A DNA stretch of 48,482 nt from a virus, in IMG/VR virus record IMGVR_UViG_3300034198_011196, positions 1 through 48,482 of that record; one strand, given 5' to 3'. A model generated the notes under the pieces. That model worked only from the letters and a program-made list of their open reading frames with translations, was not told the DNA's origin and searched no databases. Position 1 is the first letter of the stretch. Each line of letters begins with the position of its first letter. The position numbers were made by a program, and so were the translations under genes. Below are positions 28,676 through 38,030 of the stretch, in pieces.

Positions 28676-31600
28676 ATGGCGATTAATAGTAAACTAGGAA
28701 CGATATGGATAAAAGATCCTGCAACTGGAAATTGGAAACCAGTGCAAAATATGTGGATCAAGAATGCAAGTGGTTGGCAACCTGTTCAAAAAGCATGGAC
28801 AAAGGTCGGCATTGAAGAGTGGGAACAGATCTATCCTACTCCGTCAGGTTCACTAAACACTAATATTTCTTCGTTATCATTTACAGTTTATCAGAATCAT
28901 GATAGTGACACTCAGACAGTTTCTATCACTAATAACGGCACTGCTAATCTTTCGATAACTAATATCGTTGCATCCAACAGCAGTTATTATACATCAGTAT
29001 TTTCAGCTGGCGCAACTTTTCCTATTACTGTAAATGTTGGTCAATCAATATCTATTACTATAAAAGTACGTGGTGTGTTGTTGGGGAAAGATACGTCTGG
29101 ATTACTGGTTATAACAGCAACAGTGGGTACATTAGGAACAAGCACGTTGACAATACCTATCTCAACGACTGTGATTCCAGAATTTAAGACATTATCACTT
29201 GCACAGTCTAGCATAAAGACTACTTCTGCTTCAACTCTGACAATGTACTATGGAGACAGTCTGCCTAGTACTAGTATTCCTTTATACAATAACGGCAACG
29301 GCGCGACAGTCAATATATTAAGTGTTTCAAGTCTGAATGGTACAATAAACGTTACTAGTTATCCAGCTTCTATTGGTTCACCAGCTGGCAACGGCACTCT
29401 AGTTCTCAGTGCTACATCAAAAGCAATAGGTACATATGTAGATACAATAACGATCACCAGTGATGATCCAGTAAATTCAACTATTACTGTCTACCCAGTG
29501 ACTTTACAGGTCAATAAAAAACAACCAATAATTAGAGTGCAAAATACTTTATCAGATACATATAATGATATCGCTGCCAGCGGAAACTTAAAAAGCGTAA
29601 CCATTTATAATGACGGTATAGGAGTTTTGAATATTTCCAATCTGAGTAGCACTGGAAAATGCATTATAACAAATAAACCAACTTCAATACCGGCTGGTAG
29701 TAATGCTACATTTAATGTAACTGGTATTCAGTTAGCTGCCAGTGCCACAGACACGATAACAATCAGCTGTGATGACCCAGCGAGTACTACTAAGACAATA
29801 GCTGTTGAATATACAATAATTAAGCAACCTGTTATTTCTGTGCCTGCTTCAGTAACAGATTCCTACAATGATATTGATAACACCGGTGCAGATAAAACAG
29901 TTACTATTACTAACAACGGTGCTGGTGAACTAAGAATCACCAGCATAACAACTGCTTCCGGCGGCGCAAAAGCTAAAGTCAGCATATCACCTGTTCCAAG
30001 CACTACTGCGCCGTTGATTATAGCAGCAGGCGCTAGTGCAAATTTTAAAGTCACTGGTCAGAAACTAACTAACAGTGACACCGATACTATTACAATTACT
30101 AGCAATGATCCAATTAATTCTAGCAAGACTATACCAGTCACATATACAATAACTCAGCAACCTATTATTGCTGTTACCCCTTCGCCTGTCACAGATACAT
30201 ATAAAGATACTGATACAACAGGTCATACTGTAACAGTTACTATTACTAACGGAGGCGCAGGAACATTAAACATAAGCAGTATATCCACTACTTCAGGTGG
30301 CTCAGTAGCTGCTGTCAGTGGCTTAGCTACTCCTACTACTGTAGCAGCAGGCGCATCTAAAACATTTAATATAATCGGACAAAAATTATCAAAAACTACA
30401 AATGATACAATCAACATTATTAGTAACGATCGTGGAATACTAGATCAGTTGACTGTTGTGCCAGTTACTCTAACTATATCTGCAGTACCTGTTATTTCTG
30501 TGCCTGCTTCAGTAACAGATTCCTACAATGATATTGATAACACCGGTGCAACTAAAACAGTTACTATTACTAACACTGGAACAAGTCCATTATCAATCAC
30601 CAGTATTACGACGGTTTCTGGTGGATCTATTGCTAGAGTTAGCGTATCTCCTGTGCCTATTGCTAGCTCACCATTATCTATAGCACCAGGCGCTAGTGTA
30701 AATTTCAGTGTCACTGGTCAGAAAATAACTGGCACAGCAACTGATACAATTGGAATTACAAATAATACCAACGGTGTTCCTGGCACACTCACTACGATCC
30801 CAGTTACATATACTATAACTAACTTACCAGTTATTGAGATAAGTCCAACAAGTTTAACAGATTCATATTATGATGATACTGCTGGTACTGTTAAGACTCT
30901 TACGATTTATAACCGCGGCCCAGTTGCTTCTTTAACTATCACCAATCCTATAACTATCAGTGATAATTTAACAATAGTAACAGCGCCCGGTAGCTATACT
31001 ATTGCTGGGGGTGGAAGTAATTTTATTACACTTACGGTCAAAGGAAATCAATTAGCAGGTGCTGTTACTCAACCTTTCGTACAGACTTATAATGAAAAGA
31101 TCAGTGTTTATAGCAATAATCGAGGCAATGCTGGTAGTTTATCTGAAATACCTTTTTTATTGAATGTTACTAAAAAAATTGCAGTAATAGGAGTTAGTCC
31201 AACAACATTAACAGATTCATATTATGATACAGATGCAGGTGGTACAGGCAAACTCATAACAATCAAAAACACTGGACTGCTAGACTTAACTGTCAATAGC
31301 ATAGTATCTAGAAATAGTAAATCTACAATAAGTGGCATCAGTTTGCCTGTTACTGTAACGAAGAATGGTGGTACCGCAACATTTACTGTAACTGGCAAAA
31401 AAATAACTACCGGCGGCACTATCTTAGATTTTATAGATATTACTAATACTGGTGACCTCTCAAACCCAATTGTCACCGTAAATTTACAATATAATATCAC
31501 AGTGAAACAAGCTGCAATACAGGTATATCCGGCAATAGCAACGCCGACAGCTGGTACAGTAGTTACTCCTATAAGTTCGTGGACATTAAACGCTGATACG

Positions 31601-33235
31601 AATAAGCCAAATTCACAAACTATAGTAATAAAGAATATTTCACCAGCAGTAGCAGGCTCAAGGAGCATTACGATCAGTGATATTTCTCCGAGTGGAAGCT
31701 GCACAGTATCTGCACTTTCCACAACGGTAATAGCACCGCAGCAGACTGCAACAGCTATTGTATCAGCAGGAGATGATTGGCCGACAACTGGACAGCAACA
31801 AATTGGAACATTAACCATTAATAGTGACACAACCACCACTGGATATACATCGTTAGCAGTGCCGGTACTTTACACGTATATACCTAAGTATCCCAATATT
31901 CTTGTATATCTTGGTGGCACTACAACTAGCTTATCAACTATAAGCCTCGGCACTATAAAACAAGGCGATACACCTACGAGTGTCAAAGTGTGGATACAGA
32001 ATACCCAAGCAGGTTCATCACCATTGAGTGTGACAGCAATTAACAGTACCAATGGATACACATCCTATTCAGACATTACGCCAACAGTCACAATAAATCC
32101 TGGTACTAGTTTGTCATTTAATTTAACATTTTCTGCATGGAACGCATTAGCTACTGGTACATATACTGACACAATGACCATAGTCAGTAATGATCCTGAT
32201 ACACCAAACAAACAGATAACCATAACTGGAACAGTTATAGCGAAACAGCCAAGTCTGAATGCAAATAAATCATCATTGTCTCTAACTAATGTAGCTGGTA
32301 CTGACTTGCCTACGACGACAATTGTATTAAAAAATAATGGAGATAATCCCTCGACGCTGAATATTTCCAGTATAAGTTCAAGTCTTGGTAATTTTACCGT
32401 ATCACAAAGCAGTGCTTCATTAAACTATAATGAATCAATTACATTGACATTGACAATGGTCAGTACTACTGATGTGGGCTCTTATAATGATTCTTTAATT
32501 ATAAAGAGCAATGCAGCAAACGGAGAAACACAAAATATTCCTGTCTCTATCAAGGTGACACAACCAGCGTTTAGTGCAGAATATACCGCTGGAACACACA
32601 TAATTACTCATCCTGGCTATTCTGTTCGTAATTTAACAATTACCCTGGTTGGTGGTGGCGGTGGCGGCGGATCAGGAACAGAAGGTGGCAATGGCGGTGG
32701 TGGTGGCGGTGGCGGCAGCGGCGCAGCTATTGTCAATTGGGTATATCCTACCACTGTATCAAAAGATCATGCTATCTCTATAACTGTTGGCGCTGCTGGT
32801 CTAGCCATAGATTTGGTAGGAGACCGTGATCACGCCGGTAGGAATGCACGAGCAGGTGCTGGTGGAGTTAGTAGTTTAAGTATTGCAAACATAATTGTTG
32901 CATCTGTAAATGGTGGAACAGGTGGCGTTGGCGCTGACACTGACAGAGGTGGCGCACAGGGAGCAGGCGGCACAATCGTTAAGGGTGGCATCACTACTGA
33001 TACTAACATAAACAAAGCAGGAAAGAGTGGTACAGCTGGTATAAAAGGCACAAGAGATGATTCAAGTTCTAACGGCGGCGCAGGTGGCACTGGCACTTTA
33101 TTAGATAATAAATATTATGGAACAGGTGGTAATGGCGCAGATGCACCTGACAGAACAGCGCCTTATGATTTCCAGGGTAGTAATGGTCAAGGCGGCTATG
33201 TAAAGATCAGTTGGCCTGCTTATACGCCGCCGTAA
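28676..33235 (+). CDS. Fibre/adhesin with ASH-type Ig-like repeats and glycine-rich tip
   Basis: A 1519-aa protein. Residues 7-50 hold three W-I/T-K-x(n)-W-x-P-V-Q units, a frequent start of phage fibre-tip proteins. About eleven Ig-like repeats of roughly 100 residues follow (about 58-1295), each with a V-T-I-T-N-N-G or equivalent strand, a G-x-L-x-I-T-S-I strand and a D-T-I-x-I-x-S-N/D-D-P turn. This is the ASH/HYDIN or choice-of-anchor-D pattern. Residues 1305-1519 begin H-P-G-Y-S-V-R-N-L-T-I-T-L-V and run into poly-Gly, ending G-G-Y-V-K-I-S-W. Such glycine-rich domains form adhesin tips in T4-like phages. Repeats 4 and 6 share 64 identical bases, a sign of recent internal duplication or gene conversion. 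Host-surface binding is inferred. Confidence 0.7.
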   Translation: MAINSKLGTIWIKDPATGNWKPVQNMWIKNASGWQPVQKAWTKVGIEEWEQIYPTPSGSLNTNISSLSFTVYQNHDSDTQTVSITNNGTANLSITNIVASNSSYYTSVFSAGATFPITVNVGQSISITIKVRGVLLGKDTSGLLVITATVGTLGTSTLTIPISTTVIPEFKTLSLAQSSIKTTSASTLTMYYGDSLPSTSIPLYNNGNGATVNILSVSSLNGTINVTSYPASIGSPAGNGTLVLSATSKAIGTYVDTITITSDDPVNSTITVYPVTLQVNKKQPIIRVQNTLSDTYNDIAASGNLKSVTIYNDGIGVLNISNLSSTGKCIITNKPTSIPAGSNATFNVTGIQLAASATDTITISCDDPASTTKTIAVEYTIIKQPVISVPASVTDSYNDIDNTGADKTVTITNNGAGELRITSITTASGGAKAKVSISPVPSTTAPLIIAAGASANFKVTGQKLTNSDTDTITITSNDPINSSKTIPVTYTITQQPIIAVTPSPVTDTYKDTDTTGHTVTVTITNGGAGTLNISSISTTSGGSVAAVSGLATPTTVAAGASKTFNIIGQKLSKTTNDTINIISNDRGILDQLTVVPVTLTISAVPVISVPASVTDSYNDIDNTGATKTVTITNTGTSPLSITSITTVSGGSIARVSVSPVPIASSPLSIAPGASVNFSVTGQKITGTATDTIGITNNTNGVPGTLTTIPVTYTITNLPVIEISPTSLTDSYYDDTAGTVKTLTIYNRGPVASLTITNPITISDNLTIVTAPGSYTIAGGGSNFITLTVKGNQLAGAVTQPFVQTYNEKISVYSNNRGNAGSLSEIPFLLNVTKKIAVIGVSPTTLTDSYYDTDAGGTGKLITIKNTGLLDLTVNSIVSRNSKSTISGISLPVTVTKNGGTATFTVTGKKITTGGTILDFIDITNTGDLSNPIVTVNLQYNITVKQAAIQVYPAIATPTAGTVVTPISSWTLNADTNKPNSQTIVIKNISPAVAGSRSITISDISPSGSCTVSALSTTVIAPQQTATAIVSAGDDWPTTGQQQIGTLTINSDTTTTGYTSLAVPVLYTYIPKYPNILVYLGGTTTSLSTISLGTIKQGDTPTSVKVWIQNTQAGSSPLSVTAINSTNGYTSYSDITPTVTINPGTSLSFNLTFSAWNALATGTYTDTMTIVSNDPDTPNKQITITGTVIAKQPSLNANKSSLSLTNVAGTDLPTTTIVLKNNGDNPSTLNISSISSSLGNFTVSQSSASLNYNESITLTLTMVSTTDVGSYNDSLIIKSNAANGETQNIPVSIKVTQPAFSAEYTAGTHIITHPGYSVRNLTITLVGGGGGGGSGTEGGNGGGGGGGGSGAAIVNWVYPTTVSKDHAISITVGAAGLAIDLVGDRDHAGRNARAGAGGVSSLSIANIIVASVNGGTGGVGADTDRGGAQGAGGTIVKGGITTDTNINKAGKSGTAGIKGTRDDSSSNGGAGGTGTLLDNKYYGTGGNGADAPDRTAPYDFQGSNGQGGYVKISWPAYTPP
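29827..29890 (+). repeat. Direct repeat copy A inside the Ig-like fibre gene
   Basis: A block of 64 bases identical to 30487-30550 at an offset of 660 bases. It encodes P-V-I-S-V-P-A-S-V-T and the following strand in Ig-like repeats 4 and 6. Neighbouring repeats have diverged much further, so this pair is recent or has been homogenised. Confidence 0.9.
30487..30550 (+). repeat. Direct repeat copy B inside the Ig-like fibre gene
   Basis: Identical to 29827-29890. Recombination between the two would remove or add two Ig-like repeats (660 bases, in frame). Confidence 0.9.
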
Positions 33236-33249
33236 GCCGACGCACTGGG

Positions 33250-33257
33250 CATAAATA
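33250..33257 (+). promoter_or_regulatory. Late promoter motif CATAAATA
   Basis: This motif lies in the 46-base gap before the 1315-aa fibre gene, 24 bases upstream of its ATG at 33282. A TAGGAT ribosome-binding site lies between them. Confidence 0.65.
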
Positions 33258-33281
33258 CATGAACAAGTAGGATAACGACAA

Positions 33282-36200
33282 ATGGCTTATTTTTTGACAT
33301 TAACGAATGGTACAGCTCTTCTTACACTGGCTGATAGTACATCTAACCAGACAGCTACTAGTATCAATCTAATAGGTAAGAACTATGCAGGTTATGGTCT
33401 GCAGATCAATGAAAACTTCATCAAGATGCTGGAAAACTTCAGCAACTCATCTGCTCCAACAAATCCACTAAGTGGACAGTTGTGGTGGGATAGTCAAAAT
33501 AAACTGTTAAAGACATATGTAAACAGCACAATAGGCTGGAAATCAACATCTTTTTCACAGAGTTCGATTGCAGCACCGTCTAATCCTCAGGTAGGAGATC
33601 TTTGGTGGGATACAAATAAAGCATTATTGAATGTATATTCAGGTCCATCTGCTGGCTGGGTGCCCATTGGGCCAACTTCTAGTCTTGCTGTTGCACCTAC
33701 TTCTTATGTAGCCAATATCTTAACAGACAGCACTTCTACTACTCATATTGTAGGAAATCTTACAGTTAACAACAAACTCACTGCAATACTGAGCAGTGAT
33801 TCTACTGCATTTAACTTACAGCCAGGAGTCTCAATCTCTGGCCTGAGTACTATAAATCCAGGTATGAATTTTAGTTCTACTGCTGAGACTAGCATGATCA
33901 GTTCACCTAGTTTCAAATTTGGGGTTAGCAGTGGAAATGTAAACATTACTTCATTGGGAACAGCCAATGGCTTTAAGCTGTTTGTATCACCAACATCAGT
34001 CACTACTTTAGAAGCTATGAAAGTCAATGGCACTAGTGGATTGATTGAAGTCTCAGGTAATCCAGTCAATGCGTTGGGAGTAGCAACTAAAGCATATACA
34101 GATTCAGCAGTAGTCACTGCAAATACTGCAATGAAAAATTATGTAGATGATGGCAATACTCGTCAGACAACATATACTTCATCTATAGTTACCGTAGCAA
34201 ATACATCAATGAAAAGTTATGTTGATGATAAAATAACGTCAGTTAGTACAAGCATAACTTCTTTAACTCTGGCTGCAACTAACACTGGATTATTAATAAA
34301 CGGCGGATCTAGTGCAACGATCACTGCACCTAGTGGAACACTAACGATCACCGGTACACTACAAGCAGATAATGGCGGGACAGGATTAAATTCATACACT
34401 GCTGGTGATATAGTATATTCGGCATCTACTGGATCACCAACAGCATTGACTGCACTAGGAATCGGCACTAATGGATACGTGATGAAATCTACTGGTTCTG
34501 CACCTAGCTGGGTAGCTCAAAGTTCTCTTGCTGTAGGTACTGCAACTAATCTCGCGAGCGGTGCTACTAATTCTATTCCGTATCAAAGTGGCTCTGGTGC
34601 TACAACTTTCTTAGGAATTGGTACTTCTGGTCAAGTATTGACAGTCAGTGCCGGTGGTGCACCAACTTGGACTACATTGAACACTACTACATCTGTTGCC
34701 TTGTCTGATGATACTTCTACTGCTTCTACTATGTATCCGTTATTTTGGAATACAACTACAGGTACAACAGGCACTGTCAAGACATCATCAACTAAATTAA
34801 CTTACAACCCTAGCACTGGTGTACTATCATCAACAACATTCTCTGGATCTGGTGCATCTTTAACGAATATACCAGCTGCCCAGATTACTGGCACTTTGTC
34901 CTCAGCCGTACTTGGTGCGTCATCAGTATATATCGGCACTACTGCTGTAGCGTTGAATCGTACTACAGGATCATTAAATTTAACTGGTGTAAGCATTGAC
35001 GGCACTGCCGCAACTGCTACCGCTGCAACTAATCTTGCTGGTGGCGCTGCAAATCGAATACCATACCAAACTGGTACCAGCACCACTGGATTTATAGATG
35101 CTACTGGCGCAAGTGGAAAAGCTTTGGTGTTTACCACAGCACCGGCATGGGGAACAGTTGCTATTGCTGGCGGAGGCACAAACAGTACTGCTACACCTGC
35201 CGCTGGTGGTATCGCATATGGCAATGGTAGTGCCTATCAATTTACTGCAGTGGGATCAAGCGGACAAGCCTTACTCAGCGCAGGCACAGGAATACCTACC
35301 TGGGGAACTGTAGGAATAGCTGCTGGTGGCACAAACAGTACTGCTACACCTACCGCTGGTGGTATCGCATATGGCAATGGTGGTACTGCGTATGCGTTTA
35401 GTGCAGCAGGTAGCAGTGGACAAGTTTTAGTTAGTGGAGGAACAAGTGCTCCCACATGGGCTAGTATAGGTTCAATTCCTGGCGCTGGCACAGTAACACA
35501 AGTAACAGTTTCTAGTGTTCCGGCATTCTTGACTGCAAGCGTAGCTTCCGGCACTACTACACCTGCTATAACAATTGGTTACAGCGGCGCATCATTGCCG
35601 ATTGCCAACGGTGGTACCGCATCTACCGCTACACCTACAGCAGGTGGTATATCGTATGGCACAGGCTCAGCGTATGCGTTTAGTGCAGCAGGTAGCAGTG
35701 GACAAGTTTTAGTTAGTGGAGGAACAAGTGCTCCCACATGGGCTTCTGCCAGTACATTAACTGTTAGCGCAGCAACTAGCGCAACAACCGCAACTAACCT
35801 TGCAGGCGGAACAGCAGGTAAAGTACCATATCAGACAGGATCAGGTACTACCGGATTTACAGCAGCTGGATCAAACGGACAAGTTTTGCTCAGCGCAGGC
35901 ACAAGTTCTCCTATATGGGGCAGTGTAGCAGTAAGCGTTGGCGGAACAGGCGCTATCGCAGTAGGATCGAACGGCTCAATTGCATACAGTGATGGTAGTG
36001 CATATGCATTCACTGCTTCAGTCGGAACAAGTGGCCAAGTATTACGCAGTGCAGGTGGTGGATCGCCTACATGGGGCAGTGTAGCAGTAAGCGTTGGCGG
36101 AACAGGCGCTATCGCAGTAGGATCTGCTGGTTCAGTTGCATACAGTGACGGGAGTAAATATGCTTTTACTTCAGCAGGCTCAAGCGGTCAAGTGTTAACT

Positions 36201-37229
36201 AGTCAAGGAACAAGCGCGCCAACTTGGACTAGTGTTGGTACTGTAACATCATTCACTGCAAGTTCTAGTACTACATTCCTGACTACAAGTGTAGCTACCA
36301 ACACTTCAACTCCAGCTTTAACCATAGGATTTGGTGCTACACCATTGCCTGTCAGTCAAGGCGGTACCGGTGCAACAACATTGGATACTGCAGGCATCGT
36401 GACTAAATCAGGTACACAAAGTGATATTAGCGGTGCTAAAACTTTCACTAATGGTGTTACTATCAATAGTGGTTTGACACTGGGCACTCCATTAAGTGTT
36501 ACTAGCGGCGGCACTGGCAGTACAACATTAGATGGTGCAGATATAGTCACCAAAAGCCAAACACAAACAATATCGGGCGCAAAAACATTCAGTGGTGCAG
36601 TTACGCTAAATGGTGCAGTTACGCTAAATGGTGCAACTACAGCAGTTACTCAAACTTCATCTGACAGCTCTACTAACGTGGCTACTACCGCATTTGTTCA
36701 AGCAGTAGCAGTATCTGCAGGATTCTCTGATATGGTAGTGAAAACTAGTAGCGGTTCCTGGACGGTGCCGACCAATGTTACAAAATTTAAAGCTATTGTA
36801 ACCGGCGGCGGCGGCGGCGGTGTTTACGATGGAACAAGTTCTCGTAGCTCGTCAGGTGGCGCTGGTGGAACAGCAATAAAAATATTCACTGGTGTCACAC
36901 CAGGGACAACATATTATTGTGAAGTTGGCGGAGGGGGTACCAGCTCTTCTTCTCCATTATCGACTACAAATGGTGTTGGTTCACGGTTGAGGTTAAACAG
37001 TAGTTCGGGTCCAATACAAATGTTTGGTAACCTTGGTTCCCGAACTACCTCGGATACCGTGGGTGGAAATGGTGGTACTGCTGATTTGGGTCAGCTGGAA
37101 CTCGCTGGCGCTGACGGCGTAGGAGGATGCCAAGACCCTGGCAATGCACCAAGTTTTTGGGGTGGTGGTTACGGCGCGGGCGGTGCACGAACTAATGGAA
37201 AAGGTGGCGTTATAGTTATCGAATATTGA
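33282..37229 (+). CDS. Long tail fibre with collar-type repeats and glycine-rich tip
   Basis: A 1315-aa protein. Residues 25-130 repeat the L-I-G-K-N-Y-x-x-Y-G, N-E-N-F-I-K-M-L-E-N-F, G-Q-L-W-W-D block of the 397-aa protein. A-T-K-A-Y-T-D-S-A near 270 precedes a long repetitive shaft (about 355-1130) of G-S-S-G-Q-V-L-x-S-x-G-T-S-x-P-T-W and G-G-T-x-S-T-A-T-P units, followed by collar-like G-A-K-T-F and N-V-A-T-T-A-F-V. From about 1154, G-S-W-T-V-P-T-N-V-T-K-F leads into G-G-G-G-G-G and a Ser/Gly-rich tip ending G-G-V-I-V-I-E-Y, the usual glycine-rich adhesin end. Several shaft units are identical at DNA level over 54-75 bases. It is the last gene of the late block and is likely to be the host-range determinant. 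Confidence 0.75.
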   Translation: MAYFLTLTNGTALLTLADSTSNQTATSINLIGKNYAGYGLQINENFIKMLENFSNSSAPTNPLSGQLWWDSQNKLLKTYVNSTIGWKSTSFSQSSIAAPSNPQVGDLWWDTNKALLNVYSGPSAGWVPIGPTSSLAVAPTSYVANILTDSTSTTHIVGNLTVNNKLTAILSSDSTAFNLQPGVSISGLSTINPGMNFSSTAETSMISSPSFKFGVSSGNVNITSLGTANGFKLFVSPTSVTTLEAMKVNGTSGLIEVSGNPVNALGVATKAYTDSAVVTANTAMKNYVDDGNTRQTTYTSSIVTVANTSMKSYVDDKITSVSTSITSLTLAATNTGLLINGGSSATITAPSGTLTITGTLQADNGGTGLNSYTAGDIVYSASTGSPTALTALGIGTNGYVMKSTGSAPSWVAQSSLAVGTATNLASGATNSIPYQSGSGATTFLGIGTSGQVLTVSAGGAPTWTTLNTTTSVALSDDTSTASTMYPLFWNTTTGTTGTVKTSSTKLTYNPSTGVLSSTTFSGSGASLTNIPAAQITGTLSSAVLGASSVYIGTTAVALNRTTGSLNLTGVSIDGTAATATAATNLAGGAANRIPYQTGTSTTGFIDATGASGKALVFTTAPAWGTVAIAGGGTNSTATPAAGGIAYGNGSAYQFTAVGSSGQALLSAGTGIPTWGTVGIAAGGTNSTATPTAGGIAYGNGGTAYAFSAAGSSGQVLVSGGTSAPTWASIGSIPGAGTVTQVTVSSVPAFLTASVASGTTTPAITIGYSGASLPIANGGTASTATPTAGGISYGTGSAYAFSAAGSSGQVLVSGGTSAPTWASASTLTVSAATSATTATNLAGGTAGKVPYQTGSGTTGFTAAGSNGQVLLSAGTSSPIWGSVAVSVGGTGAIAVGSNGSIAYSDGSAYAFTASVGTSGQVLRSAGGGSPTWGSVAVSVGGTGAIAVGSAGSVAYSDGSKYAFTSAGSSGQVLTSQGTSAPTWTSVGTVTSFTASSSTTFLTTSVATNTSTPALTIGFGATPLPVSQGGTGATTLDTAGIVTKSGTQSDISGAKTFTNGVTINSGLTLGTPLSVTSGGTGSTTLDGADIVTKSQTQTISGAKTFSGAVTLNGAVTLNGATTAVTQTSSDSSTNVATTAFVQAVAVSAGFSDMVVKTSSGSWTVPTNVTKFKAIVTGGGGGGVYDGTSSRSSSGGAGGTAIKIFTGVTPGTTYYCEVGGGGTSSSSPLSTTNGVGSRLRLNSSSGPIQMFGNLGSRTTSDTVGGNGGTADLGQLELAGADGVGGCQDPGNAPSFWGGGYGAGGARTNGKGGVIVIEY
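35388..35462 (+). repeat. Direct repeat copy A in the fibre shaft
   Basis: A block of 75 bases identical to 35670-35744 (offset 282, in frame). It encodes the A-Y-A-F-S-A-A-G-S-S-G-Q-V-L unit. Confidence 0.9.
35670..35744 (+). repeat. Direct repeat copy B in the fibre shaft
   Basis: Identical to 35388-35462. Exchange between the copies would change shaft length by 94 residues. Confidence 0.9.
35915..36124 (+). repeat. Direct repeat pair in the fibre shaft (offset 156)
   Basis: Bases 35915-35968 (54 bases) are identical to 36071-36124. The unit encodes W-G-S-V-A-V-S-V-G-G-T-G-A-I. The copies are 156 bases apart, in frame. Confidence 0.85.
36594..36635 (+). repeat. 18-base tandem repeat in the fibre gene
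   Basis: The unit GGTGCAGTTACGCTAAAT occurs twice in tandem plus a partial third copy. Each unit encodes a G-A-V-T-L-N hexapeptide. Slippage here would be in frame. Confidence 0.85.
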
Positions 37230-37235
37230 TTTAAC

Positions 37236-37286
37236 AGGAGGCTTGAATAAATGAAAACACTTGTTGAACTTTATTTTTGCGACTAA
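37236..37286 (+). other. Perfect Shine-Dalgarno followed by an 11-codon micro-ORF
   Basis: AGGAGG (37236-37241) stands nine bases before an ATG at 37251 that opens M-K-T-L-V-E-L-Y-F-C-D and stops at 37286. It lies directly after the last fibre gene, in the 127-base convergent gap. The spacing is ideal for translation, but the product is too short to judge. It may be a true tiny gene or the start of a gene lost by deletion. Confidence 0.3.
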
Positions 37287-37356
37287 CGGTCACAAACTAT
37301 AAAACCACTGTCTTATTGGTTGCAATAGATAGATTATCATCACAAGCATTCTATAA

Positions 37357-38016
37357 TTAGAAGCTAGAAGTCATAGGAAACACTGTGGAGATCACCGCTG
37401 CGCAAGCAACAGCGATCTCCTGATGTTCTTTCTGAGTACCGTGAGCACTGCGTAATTCCATATAATGAATCCAACTACGTAGAGTACCATTCATATACAA
37501 GCGACTAACAGTGTTTCCCTCAGGCAGTATTGCACGAGCTTGTTCTTTGGCAATGCCACGTGAAATAGCCTGAGCATAGATATCTTTAACTAAGTTGATC
37601 ACTGTTTTTTGCTGGTCCTGCCACCATGATTCCAGCTCATTATCATCCGTATCAATACTGTTTTGTCGATTTTTCAGGTCCCGGAGGCGTGCTTCTCGAA
37701 CTACGAAGTCTAGATCTTGTGTAGGGTCTGCATATCTCTGGCTAAATTCCTGGAAACTGAAACTACGATGGCGCAGGATTTGTCGGGCAATATCTCGCGT
37801 GGTTTCTATTTCAAGACAAGCAGAAACCATTTCCAACGGACTCCAATGCTGATTCTTGATCAGATATCGAATTAACTTTTCTGATGTTTCAGTGTTGAAT
37901 TGATTTGCTGGATTACTGACTCGCGCACAGTATGCTACAAGTTCTTGCATATCATCAATGCCTAGATCAGAAAATTCTGAGGTAGATTGACTGTAACTGA
38001 TTAAACGAACGTTCAT
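37357..38016 (-). CDS. thyX: Flavin-dependent thymidylate synthase ThyX
   Basis: A 219-aa protein with the exact ThyX signature R-H-R-x2-S-x4-S-x-R at residues 82-94 (R82-H83-R84, S87, S92, R94). It also has H-x-S-P-L-E near 57-62 and E-x-R-S-A-H-G-T-Q-x-E-H-Q-E-I-A in the last 35 residues. The enzyme makes dTMP from dUMP using methylene-tetrahydrofolate and FAD, supplying phage DNA synthesis. Length fits the family. A ribosome-binding site (TGGAGAAT) stands just before the ATG. It has its own promoter overlapped by a palindrome at 38031-38057, although it follows the 113-aa gene on the same strand after 45 bases. It faces the late fibre gene across a convergent gap in which no strong terminator is seen. 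Confidence 0.93.
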   Translation of the reverse strand: MNVRLISYSQSTSEFSDLGIDDMQELVAYCARVSNPANQFNTETSEKLIRYLIKNQHWSPLEMVSACLEIETTRDIARQILRHRSFSFQEFSQRYADPTQDLDFVVREARLRDLKNRQNSIDTDDNELESWWQDQQKTVINLVKDIYAQAISRGIAKEQARAILPEGNTVSRLYMNGTLRSWIHYMELRSAHGTQKEHQEIAVACAAVISTVFPMTSSF

Positions 38017-38030
38017 TAGATATTCTCCAT

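Noticed and set aside
31222-31839. A 205-codon open frame on the minus strand inside the Ig-like fibre gene
   Set aside because: It is the mirror of Thr/Val/Ser-rich repeats, giving a hydrophobic Val/Pro-rich product with no plausible start site or family. The plus-strand gene explains the region.
34802-35224. A 140-codon minus-strand frame inside the long fibre
   Set aside because: The composition is only Ala/Val/Pro arising from the complement of Gly/Thr/Ala repeats. It overlaps a clear fibre gene.
35388-36635. A CRISPR-like array in the fibre repeats
   Set aside because: The repeats are coding, in frame and of several lengths, with no regular spacers.
37299-37325. A bidirectional terminator in the convergent gap between the fibre gene and thyX
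   Set aside because: Only a five-pair AACCA/TGGTT stem is present, with no T-run on either side. Transcripts must end somewhere here, but the sequence does not show where.
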